From Canna indica (taxonomy: Eukaryota > Streptophyta > Magnoliopsida > Zingiberales > Cannaceae), in assembly GCA_034359265.1 (NCBI GenBank), contig CP136892.1:13626501-13690500 (forward strand): a stretch of DNA of 64,000 bases, written 5' to 3'. The translations under genes were made by a program, and so were the position numbers. Shown piece by piece: positions 1 through 10,720 of the stretch. Below the pieces are notes generated by a model. It made no database searches. It was given only the letters and a program-made list of their open reading frames with translations, and was not told the origin of the DNA. Within the stretch, counting starts at the first letter, position 1; the number at the start of each line of letters is the position of its first letter.

Positions 1-422
1 TCAAGCATCATAGGCTGATATAGACAGGAACCTCACACAATTGAATGCTCTTTTTAAAAAATGCAAAAATTGACTTTGCAACTATAACAAGGTTAAGCAT
101 ATCTATACTGATCAGTCTGATCCTCCCTCCATAGGCTCCAATTTGATTTGGATCCTTAAGCATTCACCAGCCAGGATTAGAGATCTATTTACATGTTAAC
201 AATTCACGTTCACAAGGTAGTTTACAAGTTAAAACTAGTTTTATATATTTACTTATGCATAGGAAGTACAAACGGAACCACAGTAGCTATGATAGGGGCA
301 AGTCATTCATGTTCTTCACTCCTAAGCTTTCATTGCAGATCACCAATTGATCCAGCAACCAATTACTTAATTACTTCATCTAAATGTTTGATTATTATAT
401 CTTGTAATGTTGAATGAAATCA

Positions 423-528
423 GAATTCAGCATGCTGCTGAGAATTCATCAGCATGCTGAGTGTTCAGCATGCTAAGTGTATGAGAACACTCAGCATGCT
501 GATGAATTCTCAGCAGCATGCTGAATTC
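423..528. repeat. Perfect 44-bp inverted repeat (hairpin) with 18-nt loop
   Basis: The left arm 423-466 and right arm 485-528 are exact reverse complements, 44 of 44 bases; the loop is 467-484. Each arm contains repeated CAGCATGCTG cores and EcoRI-like GAATTC motifs, and the loop starts with the palindrome AGCATGCT. An uninterrupted stem of this length is uncommon in old non-coding DNA, so it is probably young or maintained. Confidence 0.9.
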
Positions 529-1501
529 CCCATTCTTCCCTTCATGCTTAATTCTGTTTCTGTTCTTCCATAGAAACTAAAAGGAATTTGCAATGAAAGC
601 TTTCGGTTTATTTTCAGAGTCCTTCTCATACTCTTCTCCCTCTTTCAGCCAATCTCCATTAATCCACCCATCTTTAAACCTAAATTTTAGGTCTAACTGG
701 TTCTCAACATGTACCCAATAAATGAGTGTAGAATATAATTGCAAAACAGGAATTTGGGTTCTCAACATGTACTCATCGTGTAAGCATCTCATCTTTATAT
801 GAGATCTTGTGATTAGTAAAAAATGTGGGTAGATGGTGAGAGTGGAGACGAGCATTAACAAAAATTTGACCTTCATTAACTAAATTTAAAAGCATCTCTA
901 ATATTTGACTAAAATCGCAACTAAAATCATTTGAACATCATGAAATCGCAACTAAAATCGAACCTCCACAATCGAATGGAAAATCGAGTGCTCGAAACCC
1001 GTAGAAGGGAAGGAATTCACTCGTCGATCGGCTGTCTGTGACTACTTGCGTTTCCTCTGAGCGCTTCCTGCGCTTCGCCACAAAGTAACAGAGGATTAGG
1101 GCACGAGGAAGGGAAGAAACCTGTAGAAGGGGAGGGAAGAAATAAAAACTTGAATCAACTGCGGGGGAATTAGAAGGAACCTGCGCGCGCTATCTGTGAT
1201 GACTAGCTCGAACCGATAATTTTGTCGGCTGCGGGGAAGAAAACTGTGCGGAAGGAGTCGGCGGGGAGGGAACCGGCGGGGAAGGAAACTGTGGGGAAGG
1301 AAGAAATGGCTTTGTCGGAGCGGCCTGGGAAGAAGGATGACGAGGGGGAGAGGGGGAAGAAAGACGAAGACGATGCTTTGTCGGCGTCAAAGAGGCGCGA
1401 GAAATTATTTTGACGAGTGGGAGAGGGGGAAACTAAAGTGGTCGGCCGAAATGAGATGGGGAAAAAAATTTGGTCGGCTGAAACGAAAAAAAAATGCTAA
1501 T

Positions 1502-1567
1502 TTACCAACGGATTATGTATCCGTTGGTAATTTTATTGATAATACCAACAAATTATATCCGTTGGTA
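1502..1567. repeat. CACTA subterminal inverted repeats (ACCAACGGA motif)
   Basis: A perfect 12-bp inverted repeat (1502-1513 and 1519-1530, 5-nt loop) is followed by a degenerate second copy at about 1541-1567. Clustered short inverted motifs of this type are the usual transposase-binding landscape next to CACTA termini. Confidence 0.7.
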
Positions 1568-1584
1568 AAAATTCTGTTGGTGAA

Positions 1585-1603
1585 GTTATGTTTTCTTGTA
1601 GTG
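1585..1603 (-). repeat. CACTA terminal inverted repeat
   Basis: The minus strand reads CACTACAAGAAAACATAAC, the canonical plant CACTA end. The neighbouring host sequence continues at 1604 and matches the copy-3 upstream region (29870 onward). A 3-bp target duplication cannot be tested without the other end. Confidence 0.75.
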
Positions 1604-2526
1604 GTTGAAGTTCTGACATGGGAAATTGAAGAGGAGGCCTGTAGACCAAGTCTTTGGAAGCTCATGTTTATGAACGGAGATTGATATTGCATGTCTTTTC
1701 TAAAATAAAAAAAAAACATAATATGTTTGAAGAATGTTAAAAATAAATTATTAGGATCCACAAACAATTAACTTTACTAAATTATTGTAGACGGTTGCAT
1801 TCTTCTATTTTCAAACGGAAACATAGAATTTACATATATAAACTCACCCACCGTTCTTGACATTATTTCAACTTTCATAGCTAACTTTTTTTTGCTATTA
1901 TTTGTAATCTTATGTTTTAAATTTGAATCAATTTAGATATATGGTCAATTTTTTTATGTATCGATCTCCAAGTTAATACAATAATGTCAGATCATGTCAA
2001 ATTTTTTGAGAGCTAAAATATCACGTCATCGTCTTAACTGTAGGTTTTTATACAATATGTTTAGTCTACTTTTATTTTAAATTTATTTTAATATTTATAA
2101 ATGCTAACATGGTGTCTTCAACTTTTTCAAAAAAGTCGACATGGATTACCATGTCACCATCTTAATAATGGATACAATGAAATTTTGACGATAAATTTAA
2201 ATCACAGTCATAACTGACAAATCAAAAAGTTGTCTACAAAAATAATAATTTTGATAAACATTGGATTTTTTTATTAAAACCTAGCTATAAAAATATTCCT
2301 AGTAGTATACATATTGTTTAATTAATTATTTGGTATAGATAAATTAATTCCGTACGTCATGAATATGGCTCTAATTAATCTAACTTCAGTACTATTTTTT
2401 CTTTTGAATTCATCTTCCTGAACCTTAATATGCTAATTAATCTCAATTCATCTTCCATCTTCCAGCTGAATCTTAATATGCTAATGTATACTCTCTCTCT
2501 TTATTTACAATTAGGTTTGTGAATCA
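1604..2526 (+). other. Upstream region of WAK-like copy 1, homologous to upstream of copies 2 and 3
   Basis: This non-coding stretch aligns nearly base for base with 11960-12708 and 29870-30757. It begins inside a small retroposed insert (1604-1715, poly-A at about 1703-1716) shared with copy 3 but missing from copy 2. A possible TATA element (CTATAAAAATATT) lies near 2285, about 240 bp before the start codon, and is conserved in all three copies. A duplicated TCATCTTCC tract precedes the ATG. No other gene is seen. Confidence 0.6.
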
Positions 2527-3417
2527 ATGGTGAGTAAAAAAACGATGGAATTCTTGCTAGCAAAGATGTTTTTGATGATACTGATAACATCACTGTGTTC
2601 AATCACAAGTGCACAAAGTACATCCACAAACTTAACTTTTGCTCTCCCTCTAAATTGCTCAAAAAGATGTGGCAACATCAGCATCGAGTACCCCTTTTGC
2701 ATTGGCAATGGTTGTTTTCGTTCTGGCTTTAATCTCACTTGCAGAAATGACTCGAATCCTCCACGACTCCTCTTAGGCGATGGTAGAATCGAAGTCAAGA
2801 ACATTGATCCAAATCAAAGGGTCGTCTATATCAAACCACCGGTTGTCACCATGGAAATCAATGTTTATTCCATGAGTACCTCTTTGAATATTGATATGGA
2901 GAATTGGCCCTTCTCTTTTCAATTAACAACAGCTTTCGAAACTTTGGCTTCAAATGGTTGGTATGTGATTGGTTGCAGCGCTTATGCTATTTTAATGAAT
3001 TCCACTGGAAATACTACCATTAGTACTTGCTCAACTATGTGTTCCGGGGATCCAGTGGATAAGTACTGCTCTCTAAGTTCATATACGTGGGTGATATCCT
3101 CAAACCTTTAGATTATTACAAAGTAATTATTCTGTCAAAAGATATACGTGGGGTATACCTTTAGGCATTCAACTATTTCGGCTCAATCAGACTGAGCTTC
3201 ATTTGGCTAGTTCCTCCATCATCACTGTAATCATGAAAGATAGCTTTTCTAGGATTGACTTCAATGAAATAATGAGGGGGAACTACACCGGAGTGAATAC
3301 TACACTAGCTTGGCACAACTAAATTCTTCTGTTATAATGAGGGGGAACTACACCGGAGTGAATACTACACTAGTTATCGTGCAACTAAATCCTTCTGTTA
3401 CAATGTCCCAAACTCGT
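2527..3417 (+). pseudogene. Truncated WAK-like receptor gene, copy 1 (ectodomain only)
   Basis: The open frame 2527-3111 encodes 194 residues: a signal peptide (about residues 1-30, ending TSA) and a first GUB_WAK-type galacturonan-binding module with the Cys-rich core [14 protein letters not shown]. It is closely similar to exon 1 of copies 2 and 3. A 61-bp insertion bounded by repeated ATATACGTGG (3081-3090 and 3142-3151) shifts the frame and ends it at 3111. Degraded homology continues to about 3417 and includes a 65-bp tandem duplication. The second module, EGF repeats, membrane segment and kinase are absent. One conserved Gly of the GUB core (YPFGIG in the other copies) is Cys here (YPFCIG). 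It is most likely a pseudogene, but a secreted module-only protein cannot be excluded because the signal peptide and upstream region are intact. Confidence 0.85.
3270..3399 (+). repeat. 65-bp tandem duplication inside WAK copy 1 remnant
   Basis: Two successive units begin TAATGAGGGGGAACTACAC at 3270 and 3335. Copies 2 and 3 have this sequence only once, so the duplication arose in copy 1. Confidence 0.85.
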
Positions 3418-3734
3418 CTAGGGTATGAAAGTCGTGTCAAACTCTAATACCGGTTCATATGTATTTCACCCTCTCAAGTTATCGTCTCAACTATCAAACT
3501 TCATACACCATTTTTCGACTTTCATATCTACTCTGGCCAGAGATTCCCGAGTCCATATTTGCAGGAGTACAAAGGACATTATCTCCTCTCACTATGAGTA
3601 ACTAATTCCTTGTTGGTTGCTCACATACCTCCATGAAAGCTTCAGTATGCGCAGTAGTACTCGACACACAACTCTGCGAGCCATGCATGGAATACACCAA
3701 AGAGATATATCGTCAATCATAAAGTAGGATTAGA
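3418..3734. other. Non-coding remnant, partly similar (inverted) to 22411-22513
   Basis: Homology to the WAK loci stops here. The reverse complement of about 3419-3545 resembles 22411-22513 (shared GTAGAcATGAAAGTC, AATACATATGAA and GTTTGACAC motifs), which lies at the edge of an LTR-derived segment. This is probably an old retrotransposon fragment. No coding potential is recognised. Confidence 0.4.
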
Positions 3735-3841
3735 TGTCTCATAAGGAACTAACTCACCTTCATAATTCCTACCAATTCTATGCTTCACAGTAGGATTAGT
3801 ATTCTTAGGAAAAAAAAAAGATTAGTGATTCTACCATAAAG
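3735..3841 (-). mobile_element. LINE reverse-transcriptase fragment, left flank of hAT insertion
   Basis: This ~107-bp segment is nearly the same as 7437-7548. On the minus strand it corresponds to the LINE RT region around an FFP(K/R)N motif, by comparison with the better-preserved LINE at 46624-46995. Homology to the second copy stops exactly where the hAT terminus begins. Confidence 0.55.
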
Positions 3842-6800
3842 TAGAGGTGGCAACCGGCCTAGGCCAGGCCGGGCACGGCCCGACCACATTTCGGATCGTG
3901 CCTGACATAGCCCGAACCATTGGCAGTCAAGTCAAGTCCGAGCCCGAGCCCGCCCTACTGGGCTCGGGCCGGCCCGAAAATTAATTATTTAATTTAAATT
4001 TAAATTTTTAAAGATTTAAAATTTAATTTTAAAAATTAATGAGTACGGGTTAATTTTGAACTTGGACCTCTAATTTTGTTAATCGTTGTACTAAATTTTA
4101 TTATATATTTTTTAACACATTTTTTATATGTAACATAGTACAAATTAATAAAAAGATTTTTAAAAAAATCAAATTATAATTAAATTTTTATTTATCTTTA
4201 ATACAAAAATATTCATCCAATGATAAAATAATTTTTTTTAATATTATAATAGACCACACCTTAAAAGGTTGCCTACGTACCTTCTATAGCTAAACTTGTA
4301 CTCCCCAATGATTAACTATAGAAGGATTAGGTCTACATAGTTCTTTTTACATTTTTAATCACTCGTAGTCCCAGTGATTTAACTTGTACTTGGACTAGCA
4401 GCACTAGCTTCGCTTGTTTGATCTTCCTCCTCTCCCGATGATGAAGTGTCGTGTCATCTCTTATCTTGTAATCTATCTTCAGCATCCAACCAGTCTTTTA
4501 AGCAAATGCACATTTCAACCGTTTCTTCACTCATTCGGCTTTTATTTTCGTCGAGAATTCTATTTCCTGCACTAAAACAAGACTCGAAAGCTACTGTAGA
4601 CATAAGAATAGTTAGTATATCACGTGTCATGATGGAAATAATAGGATACATATTTTTTTGTTTTTTTCCATCATGCTAAAATTTCATTATCATCTATTTT
4701 TCTTCAGAATGATTATGATCTAGAAAAAAAAATAATTCATTAAAATTAGTAGATTTAGTTTTCTTTATTCTACGACCAAGTTGAGAATTAATACTATTTC
4801 CACCATCATCTCTTAATCTAAAAGAAGAAGATGTTGTCTTATTTGTAATTGTATTACCAAATTTTGAAGCGTAAAATACAAACATAGAATTCAATAAATT
4901 CAAAATTTTATTTTATTTTTCTTCAACATTATCTAATTCCATATTGTTATAATAATCATCTAACAACATATTTAAACCATCATTTTTCATTCTAGCTAGG
5001 ATCTAAACATATTGCTAAACAAAATAAAGTAGGTATATCTGACCAATACTTTTTAAATTTAGATTCCATTAAAAAAAAATTTGTGCAAATAAAGGATGGT
5101 GTCTATATGAAGAAAATACTTCACTAATACGAACTATATGTGAAAGAGTTAAATTACATGTAGGATAATAAACACCAGAAAGTTGTTCGATAGCTTTATT
5201 AAAAAGTTCTAAAATTTGAGTAATATGCCCAACAACTAACCAATCATTATTATTAATTGGATCACCAGACATATTTTAATTGTAAAGTATTGTAAGAATA
5301 TCTTAATATCTTATTGTAGACATAAGCATATGATATGTTGAATTCCATCTAGTAATAACATCACATTAAATTTTTTAAATGATTTTTTAAAAGATTGATA
5401 TGATTTTTTAAATTCTTGTGTTTTTGCTTTTGAAGAACGCATATATCTAATAACATCTCTTATTTTTTTTCTGCATGTATATTTACTTGTTTTAAACCAC
5501 CTTGTACACATAAATTAAGAACATGACAAACACAACGAACATAAAATAATTCACCTTCTAATACTGGTTTAAATAACTGTATAAGGGGAGGGATAGCAGC
5601 ATCATTATTACTAGCATTATCAAAACTAATCGAAATTTTTTTATCATTTATATTATAGAAAGATGTTACAAATTTAATAGCAGAAAAAATGACAACATAA
5701 GTGTGTGGATATTCAAAACTTTAAAATTAATTATTCTTTTTTGCAAAATAAAATTTTCATCAATCCAATGTGCAGTAACACAAATGTAAGAATTAGTAGT
5801 ACGTTGACTAGACCAAACATCAGATGTTAAAGAAATTTTTGATTTATTATTTTGAAAACTAGTCATTGTATTTTCTCTATATGTAAAAAATAATTTTAAA
5901 GCATCACATTTCATTGTATTTCGAATAATTTTTTTATATTTTGGTTGTAAAGTATTTTGAATCATACTAGAAAATCTTGGTTGATCAACAAAACTAAAAG
6001 GAGATTCACTTTGAATAATTAATTTTGCAAGTTCTCAACGTTGAAAATCATGATCATACGTAAAAGCTGTTAAACCAGAAGAAGATAAATTAAAAATTTA
6101 TTGAGCTTGTGTAACCTTAGTGTCATGACCCTTTGCATGACGTAATAAATGACCAGTTCCTCCGATTGTTGAAGTCGAAAGAATTTTTTAATATTTTTTG
6201 CATCGAGCTTTTGTTATGGTGCCATCAGGTTCAATAATTTTCTCAAAATATTCCCAAACCATATTTTTTTTTCTACCTGATGGACTTATCTCTATATTTT
6301 GATTTTGTTGAGTGGTAGGAGTGGTAGGAGTATCAGGAGACATTTTTTCTAACATATTTGATCCAATTTGTGGAGTATAATCTGAAAAATCTCCATCCGT
6401 CATTAGTAAAAATGAAAAATATAAAAAGTATAAATATTATACTAATCAATGAAACAAATTGAAGAGATTAAAAAAATTTAACAACAATCTTGAATCATTG
6501 GCTTCTTGATGAGCTTAAAATATTGTTGATCGTTGAGAGTAAGAGAGTTGAGGATTGAGAGAAAGAGTTGAAGATAAAGACAGAAGAAATGAAGAAGGGG
6601 AGGGGGTATTTATAAATTTTTTTAATAAAATATATTCGTCGGCCCGGGCCAAGTCTAGCTTGGGCCGACCTACGTCTGGCGCACGCCAGGCCTCTCGTGC
6701 TCGGGCTAGCACGGTGCGCGGGCCGTGCCTAGCACGGCCCGCGTGCCCAGAAGGCGAGCCCGCGTGCCCAGAAAGCGAGCCCAGCCTATTTTCTGGGCAC

Positions 6801-6885
6801 AGCCGTGCTGGGTCAGGCCAGGCCTGAAATTTTTTGGGCCGGGCCCGTGCCGCCCATGGGCTGGTCCAGTCCGTTGCCACATCTG
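3842..6885 (-). mobile_element. hAT-superfamily DNA transposon (degenerate)
   Basis: The ends are imperfect inverted repeats: TAGAGGTGGCAAC on the left and, reading inward from the right, CAGATGTGGCAAC. Both subterminal regions are GC-rich runs of GGCCCGGGC-type motifs (3850-3975 and 6640-6870). The interior carries a minus-strand hAT transposase pseudogene. The 8 bases on either side (3834-3841 and 6886-6893) match at only 4 of 8 positions, so the target duplication is not convincing. Confidence 0.75.
4454..6403 (-). pseudogene. hAT transposase pseudogene (RICESLEEPER-like)
   Basis: Successive minus-strand fragments follow the order of a plant hAT transposase. 6188-6403 carries a BED zinc-finger-like start (VWEYFEK followed by ARCKK). 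5666-5965 holds the core segment with LTSDVWSSQ and a following CVTAHWIDE. 5311-5511 and 5069-5272 hold central parts, including SGVYYPT. 4454-4651 holds the C-terminal dimerisation region (YPIIS, STVAFESCFSAGNRILDE). The frames are separated by stops and shifts, and the second BED Cys/His pair is poorly preserved. Such an enzyme would excise and insert hAT elements in the nucleus; this copy cannot make an intact product. The N-terminal end lies about 480 bp inside the right terminus, a normal spacing. Confidence 0.85.
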
Positions 6886-7560
6886 GTATAGGGCATGTAC
6901 CAAGTGCACTAGTATTGCAGAATTACTGATCCCCTACTCGATGATCCTACGACTAGAAACATTTAGAACTGGAGCATCTAGATTCTAAGTCTCACTGGTA
7001 TGTTCTCATCATGGTCTTAGAAATATTTTCTCGAGATCTTGGGGTTCATCACAATCTTATTAATAAAATAAAAATGCAGCATATGATGAAAAGATGCCTC
7101 GTTTGTTCATTACCATTGAATAGTCCGTAAATATATTAATATGTGATTGACTCAAATGCACTATTTCTTTCGGTAACATTCTCCCAAGCAATCAAATGTA
7201 AGTCTTTATTGTCATCTTTGGAGGGCCAAAGAAAATTCATGATCATAAAGTGATTTTACTCAAAATATTCTTCGGAACGAAATAACACATAAAGAGTGAA
7301 GGAGAATTAAAATAATAACTGAGTTAATCGACACAATACGACCAACTGGGAAGATATTACTCTACCCATGATTTTATCAATGATCACATTGTAATCATTA
7401 GTCTTATTAAATCTAGGAGAAACGTTGACACCTAGATATCTCATAAGGAACTAACTCACCTTCGTATTAAAATTCCTACCAATTCTATGCTTCACAGTAG
7501 GATTACTATTCTTAGGAAAAAAAAAAGATCAGTGATTCTACCATAAAGCTAAAAAATTCT
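6886..7560 (-). mobile_element. LINE reverse-transcriptase remnant
   Basis: Translated on the minus strand, about 7330-7520 reads FFPKN, RYLGVNVSPRFNK and IIDKIMGR with interruptions. This parallels the RT C-terminal part of the plus-strand LINE at 46800-46990 (FFPRN, KYLSVNIS, IIDKIN). The remainder towards 6886 is too decayed to read. It is a dead fragment beside the hAT element. Confidence 0.6.
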
Positions 7561-8966
7561 CTTGATATTTCTTATTGATCTATCATTTTTCTAATTAGTG
7601 ATAATGCACAGTATATTTTAATTTTGGAAACTTTCATTAGTAACTACTTCCTCCATTGCACTGTAAGCGACGTTTTAAATTTTTTTATATATATTTTATA
7701 TTAAATGACATTTTAAAATTTTAATGGAGTATTAATTTTTTTTTTATCGATTTTAATCTCTAATAAATTTTTTTATCATCAATACAAAAAAATACTAAAT
7801 GTCAACTAATGAAATCTTTATTGGAAGTTATTAAAGGATCAGACCATGGATTATTTAGTTAGAATTTTTTTTTTTGCTAAAAATTACACTATTAAGTAAA
7901 TATCTTAATATTTGTGCTAAAGTCTAATTAAAATATCACTTATCGTGGAATGGTAAAATTTAACAAAATTGATCAGTCTAACCCAAACATATTTGACCAG
8001 CTGGACCTAATTAATGCTGACCAGATCTAAAATTTATTATGTTAATAATATATAATTTTTATATATAAAAGAACTAAACATAAAATTTAGAGGACATAAA
8101 TACACATTAATAATGCAATGTCTATTAATATTTTATTACTTAGTTTTGATAATTATTATTTTTAATATATGTAAATCTTTAATCATAAAGACCAAAATAT
8201 AATATTTATTACGTAATAGTCCTAGATGGAAAAATATACTAGCTTACTATTTTTATCTTATTTCTAATTAATTATTTTCTATAAAATATGTCGATAAAGA
8301 ATAAAAAATACAAAGTTTTAAAAATATATGACTCAAATTCAAAATATACTATTTTACATTAATTTAGGTTATATATAAGATAATATATATTTTATAATAT
8401 GTTATAAAAACTTGACTGAGAAAAATTTAGATTTAAGTATTAAAATTTTCCGGATTGATTTTTATTTTTCTACTTTTAACGTAATTTAATTACTTAAAAT
8501 AAACAATTATTTTAGACAACATTTTTTATGTTGAGATAGTTCGAAATTATTACTTGTATACATTGATATGGTAATTTCAGACTATGGAAGTCGTACCATT
8601 GAAAAAGTACATGCTTACTAACTCTTCAACCAATCTATTAAATGTCAACGTACATTCTTCACTAATTTATTTGTTGCTCGTTTACAAGTTTACAACCTTG
8701 TACCAATGTTTGATGGCTTTGACTTTGATGCCCCTACCAAGATTAGCAATTTCTCCTAATTAAAATAACTGAATGAAATTTCTCCTATCTAAAATATGAG
8801 TGCTAAAAATTTTAAATTCAAAATCAAAATTTGATAATACTCGTTCTACCCGGCGGTAAAATATTATAGCGTTTTTTCAATATTCCAAAAAATTAAAAAT
8901 ATATATGTTGAAATATATTTTTTACAATAAAAAGAGGCGTTAGGGGTCGACATAAGATATTCTAAA
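7561..8966. other. AT-rich non-coding stretch
   Basis: I see no gene, clear repeat or structural RNA here. The sequence is dominated by A/T runs, with no reading frame longer than about 60 codons. Confidence 0.6.
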
Positions 8967-9270
8967 CCTATGTGGCGCGGCTAGGGTGGCGAGCTCGGGT
9001 AGCTAAGGGTGTTCACGGGTCGGGTTCGGTCGGATTTGGGGAAAAAATTGATCTGACCCGACCAAGTGTAATCGGGTCGGGTTAAAAAAATTTCACCTCT
9101 CAAACCCGACCCGACCCAGCCCGACCTAGTTTGGGTCGGGTCGGGTAGTCGGGTTTATCCGTTTAGGTAATAAATGAGTTTTTAATAATATTTTTTACAA
9201 AAAATTAAAAATAAATATTTTTTAAATAAAAATATTTTAAAAATAATTAAAAAATGTAAATAATATGGAA
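8967..9270 (+). repeat. First copy of a ~430-bp direct repeat with hAT-like GC-rich terminus
   Basis: 8967-9270 matches 9395-9700, including the flanking CCTATGTGG and GGCTAGGGTGGC motifs. Within it, from about 9004, sits a terminus-like TAAGGGTGTTCACGGGTCGG followed by GGGTCGGG-rich sequence. Because flanking sequence is included, this is a segmental duplication rather than two independent insertions. Confidence 0.6.
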
Positions 9271-9433
9271 TATGATTTGAATTGATGAGTTAGAGAGGGT
9301 TCAGAAATGAACCACTCACTGAGTTCACTATGAACTCACGCTCTTTGTTATTGTATTTTATTATTGTAGCTCTAGATCAGTGGAGGTGCTGATGTACCTA
9401 TGTGGTGCGGCTAGGGTGGCAAGCTCGGGCAGC

Positions 9434-9830
9434 TAGGGGTGTTCACGGGTCAGGTCGGATCGAATTTGGGGAAAAAATCGATCTGACCCGATCAAGTGTA
9501 ATCGCGCCGGGTCAGGTCGGGTTGAAAATTTTTCACCTCTTTGACCCGACCCAACCCGAGCTAGTTTGGGTCGGGTTGGGTCGGGTAGTCTGGTTTACCC
9601 ATTTAGGTGAAAAATGAGTTTTTAACAATATTTTTTACAAAAAAATAAAAATAATTAAAAATAAATATTTTTTAATAAAGATATTTTTAAAAGTGATTAA
9701 AAAATATAAAATAATCCGGTCATCAAGTTTCAAATTCTAAAATCGGAGACCCAACCCGACCTGATTACTCGACCCGACCCAACCCAACCCAAATAGGTCG
9801 AGTTCTCGAGTCGACCAAACGAACAGGTCT
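9434..9830. mobile_element. Non-autonomous hAT-like element (MITE), second copy
   Basis: It starts TAGGGGTGTTCACGGGTC at 9434. A degenerate inverted counterpart ends near 9830 (GTCGACCAAACGAACAG). The interior is AT-rich between GACCCGAC-rich subterminal arms. I could not find a convincing 8-bp target duplication. The frame 9402-9617 inside it is a by-product of the GC-rich motif. Confidence 0.45.
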
Positions 9831-9999
9831 TGTGACGAGTCAGTTGTAGTCGATTTGTAAGGATGGTTATGCATTTTGTCATATGTTCTGTCTGCATGAT
9901 TATTATTTATTATTTCTGCTTTGATATAAATGGTTTGGGTAGGCTTCGAAATACAAACATGTACTTTGGACAATCACATAACCCTAAATTTTGGGGCGT

Positions 10000-10720
10000 G
10001 ACGCGACCCCGCCCTTGTCAAGAGTCAACGCAAATTTATATATAATCAAAATCACCATGCTAACTAAGATTGCTCGACAACATCTGAAGAATGAAGGAAA
10101 AAATCTTCTATGGAGCCGGGTTCCATAGAAATTCTATGGAGTCCTTTATATGAGGGAACCTAGCATTTGTAATATTGAACGTAGGATCATTAATACTGAA
10201 CCTAAAGTAAAAATGCAAAGTTCACTTGTTTGCAATATAGGTTCACTCTTACTTTAGGTTCAGTATAAATTATGCTAGGTTCAATTTTAGTAAACCTAAG
10301 TTCATTCCTATAAGAGACTCCATAAAAGTTTTATTCAGAATGAAGACCCCGCCCAAGTCGATCAAGAGTCGACACTAATTTATATATAATTAAAATCACC
10401 ATGCTATTAATAAACTCGATCGACCTGTGCCCCTTGTAAAGGGATTAAAGAGTGAAGACCACGCTCCAAGTCAAGAGTCAATGCTAATTTATGTATAATC
10501 AAAATCACCAATGCTATTAATAAACCCAACTTGTACGTGCCCTTTATACTGGGATTAAGATTGCTCAACAGCATCCGAAGAGTACGTGAAGACCCCGCCC
10601 TAAGTCAAGAGTCAATGCTAATTTATATATAATTAAAAAGATAGCTTAACATTATTCGAAGAGTGAAGACCCCGCCCAATTCAAGAGTCGATGCTAATTA
10701 ATTTATATATTTAAGTAGCT
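10000..10720 (+). repeat. Array of ~75-130 bp direct repeats (GAAGACCCCGCCCAAGTCAAG units)
   Basis: About five units start near 10002, 10341, 10453, 10587 and 10665. Each has GACCCCGCCC, AAGAGTCAACGCTAATTT, ATATAATCAAAATCACCATG and often CCTTATAATGGGATTAAG. The same units recur at 23808-23984, 24997-25176, 26975-27151 and 28181-28600. The array lies upstream of WAK copies 2 and 3. A 240-bp MITE interrupts the first unit. Confidence 0.75.
10097..10336. mobile_element. 240-bp MULE-type MITE with perfect 9-bp target duplication
   Basis: The ends are inverted repeats matching at 16 of the first 19 bases (left GAAAAAATCTTCTATGGAG). Both sides carry AGAATGAAG (10088-10096 and 10337-10345). The interior folds further through TACTGAACCTAAAGTAA and its complement. 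A 9-bp duplication points to the Mutator superfamily. The array near copy 3 lacks this insertion. Confidence 0.8.

Larger units (their letters stand above)
1..1603. mobile_element. Terminal part of a CACTA (En/Spm-type) DNA transposon, other end outside the window
   Basis: The right border carries a CACTA terminus read on the minus strand (1585-1603, starting CACTACAAGAAAAC). Just inside lie subterminal inverted repeats built on the motif ACCAACGGA. The interior is GC- and purine-rich around 1085-1440, as CACTA subterminal regions often are. No matching plus-strand terminus is visible between 1 and 1585, and the WAK-locus upstream sequence shared by the three copies begins only at 1604 here. 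I infer that the element extends beyond the left window edge. No transposase is recognisable; open frames at 193-417, 577-876 and 1190-1684 have no family resemblance I can name. Confidence 0.6.

Noticed and set aside
2511..2804. 97-codon minus-strand frame opposite WAK exon 1, repeated in all three copies
   Set aside because: It is the antisense shadow of the GUB module; its conservation follows from the sense gene.
3842..6885. Clean 8-bp target duplication for the hAT element
   Set aside because: The flanking 8-mers CCATAAAG and GTATAGGG match at only 4 positions.
6555..6988. Overlapping open frames on both strands in GC-rich sequence
   Set aside because: They lie in the GGCCCGGGC-rich subterminal arm of the hAT element; the Arg/Pro/Ala-rich products reflect base composition.
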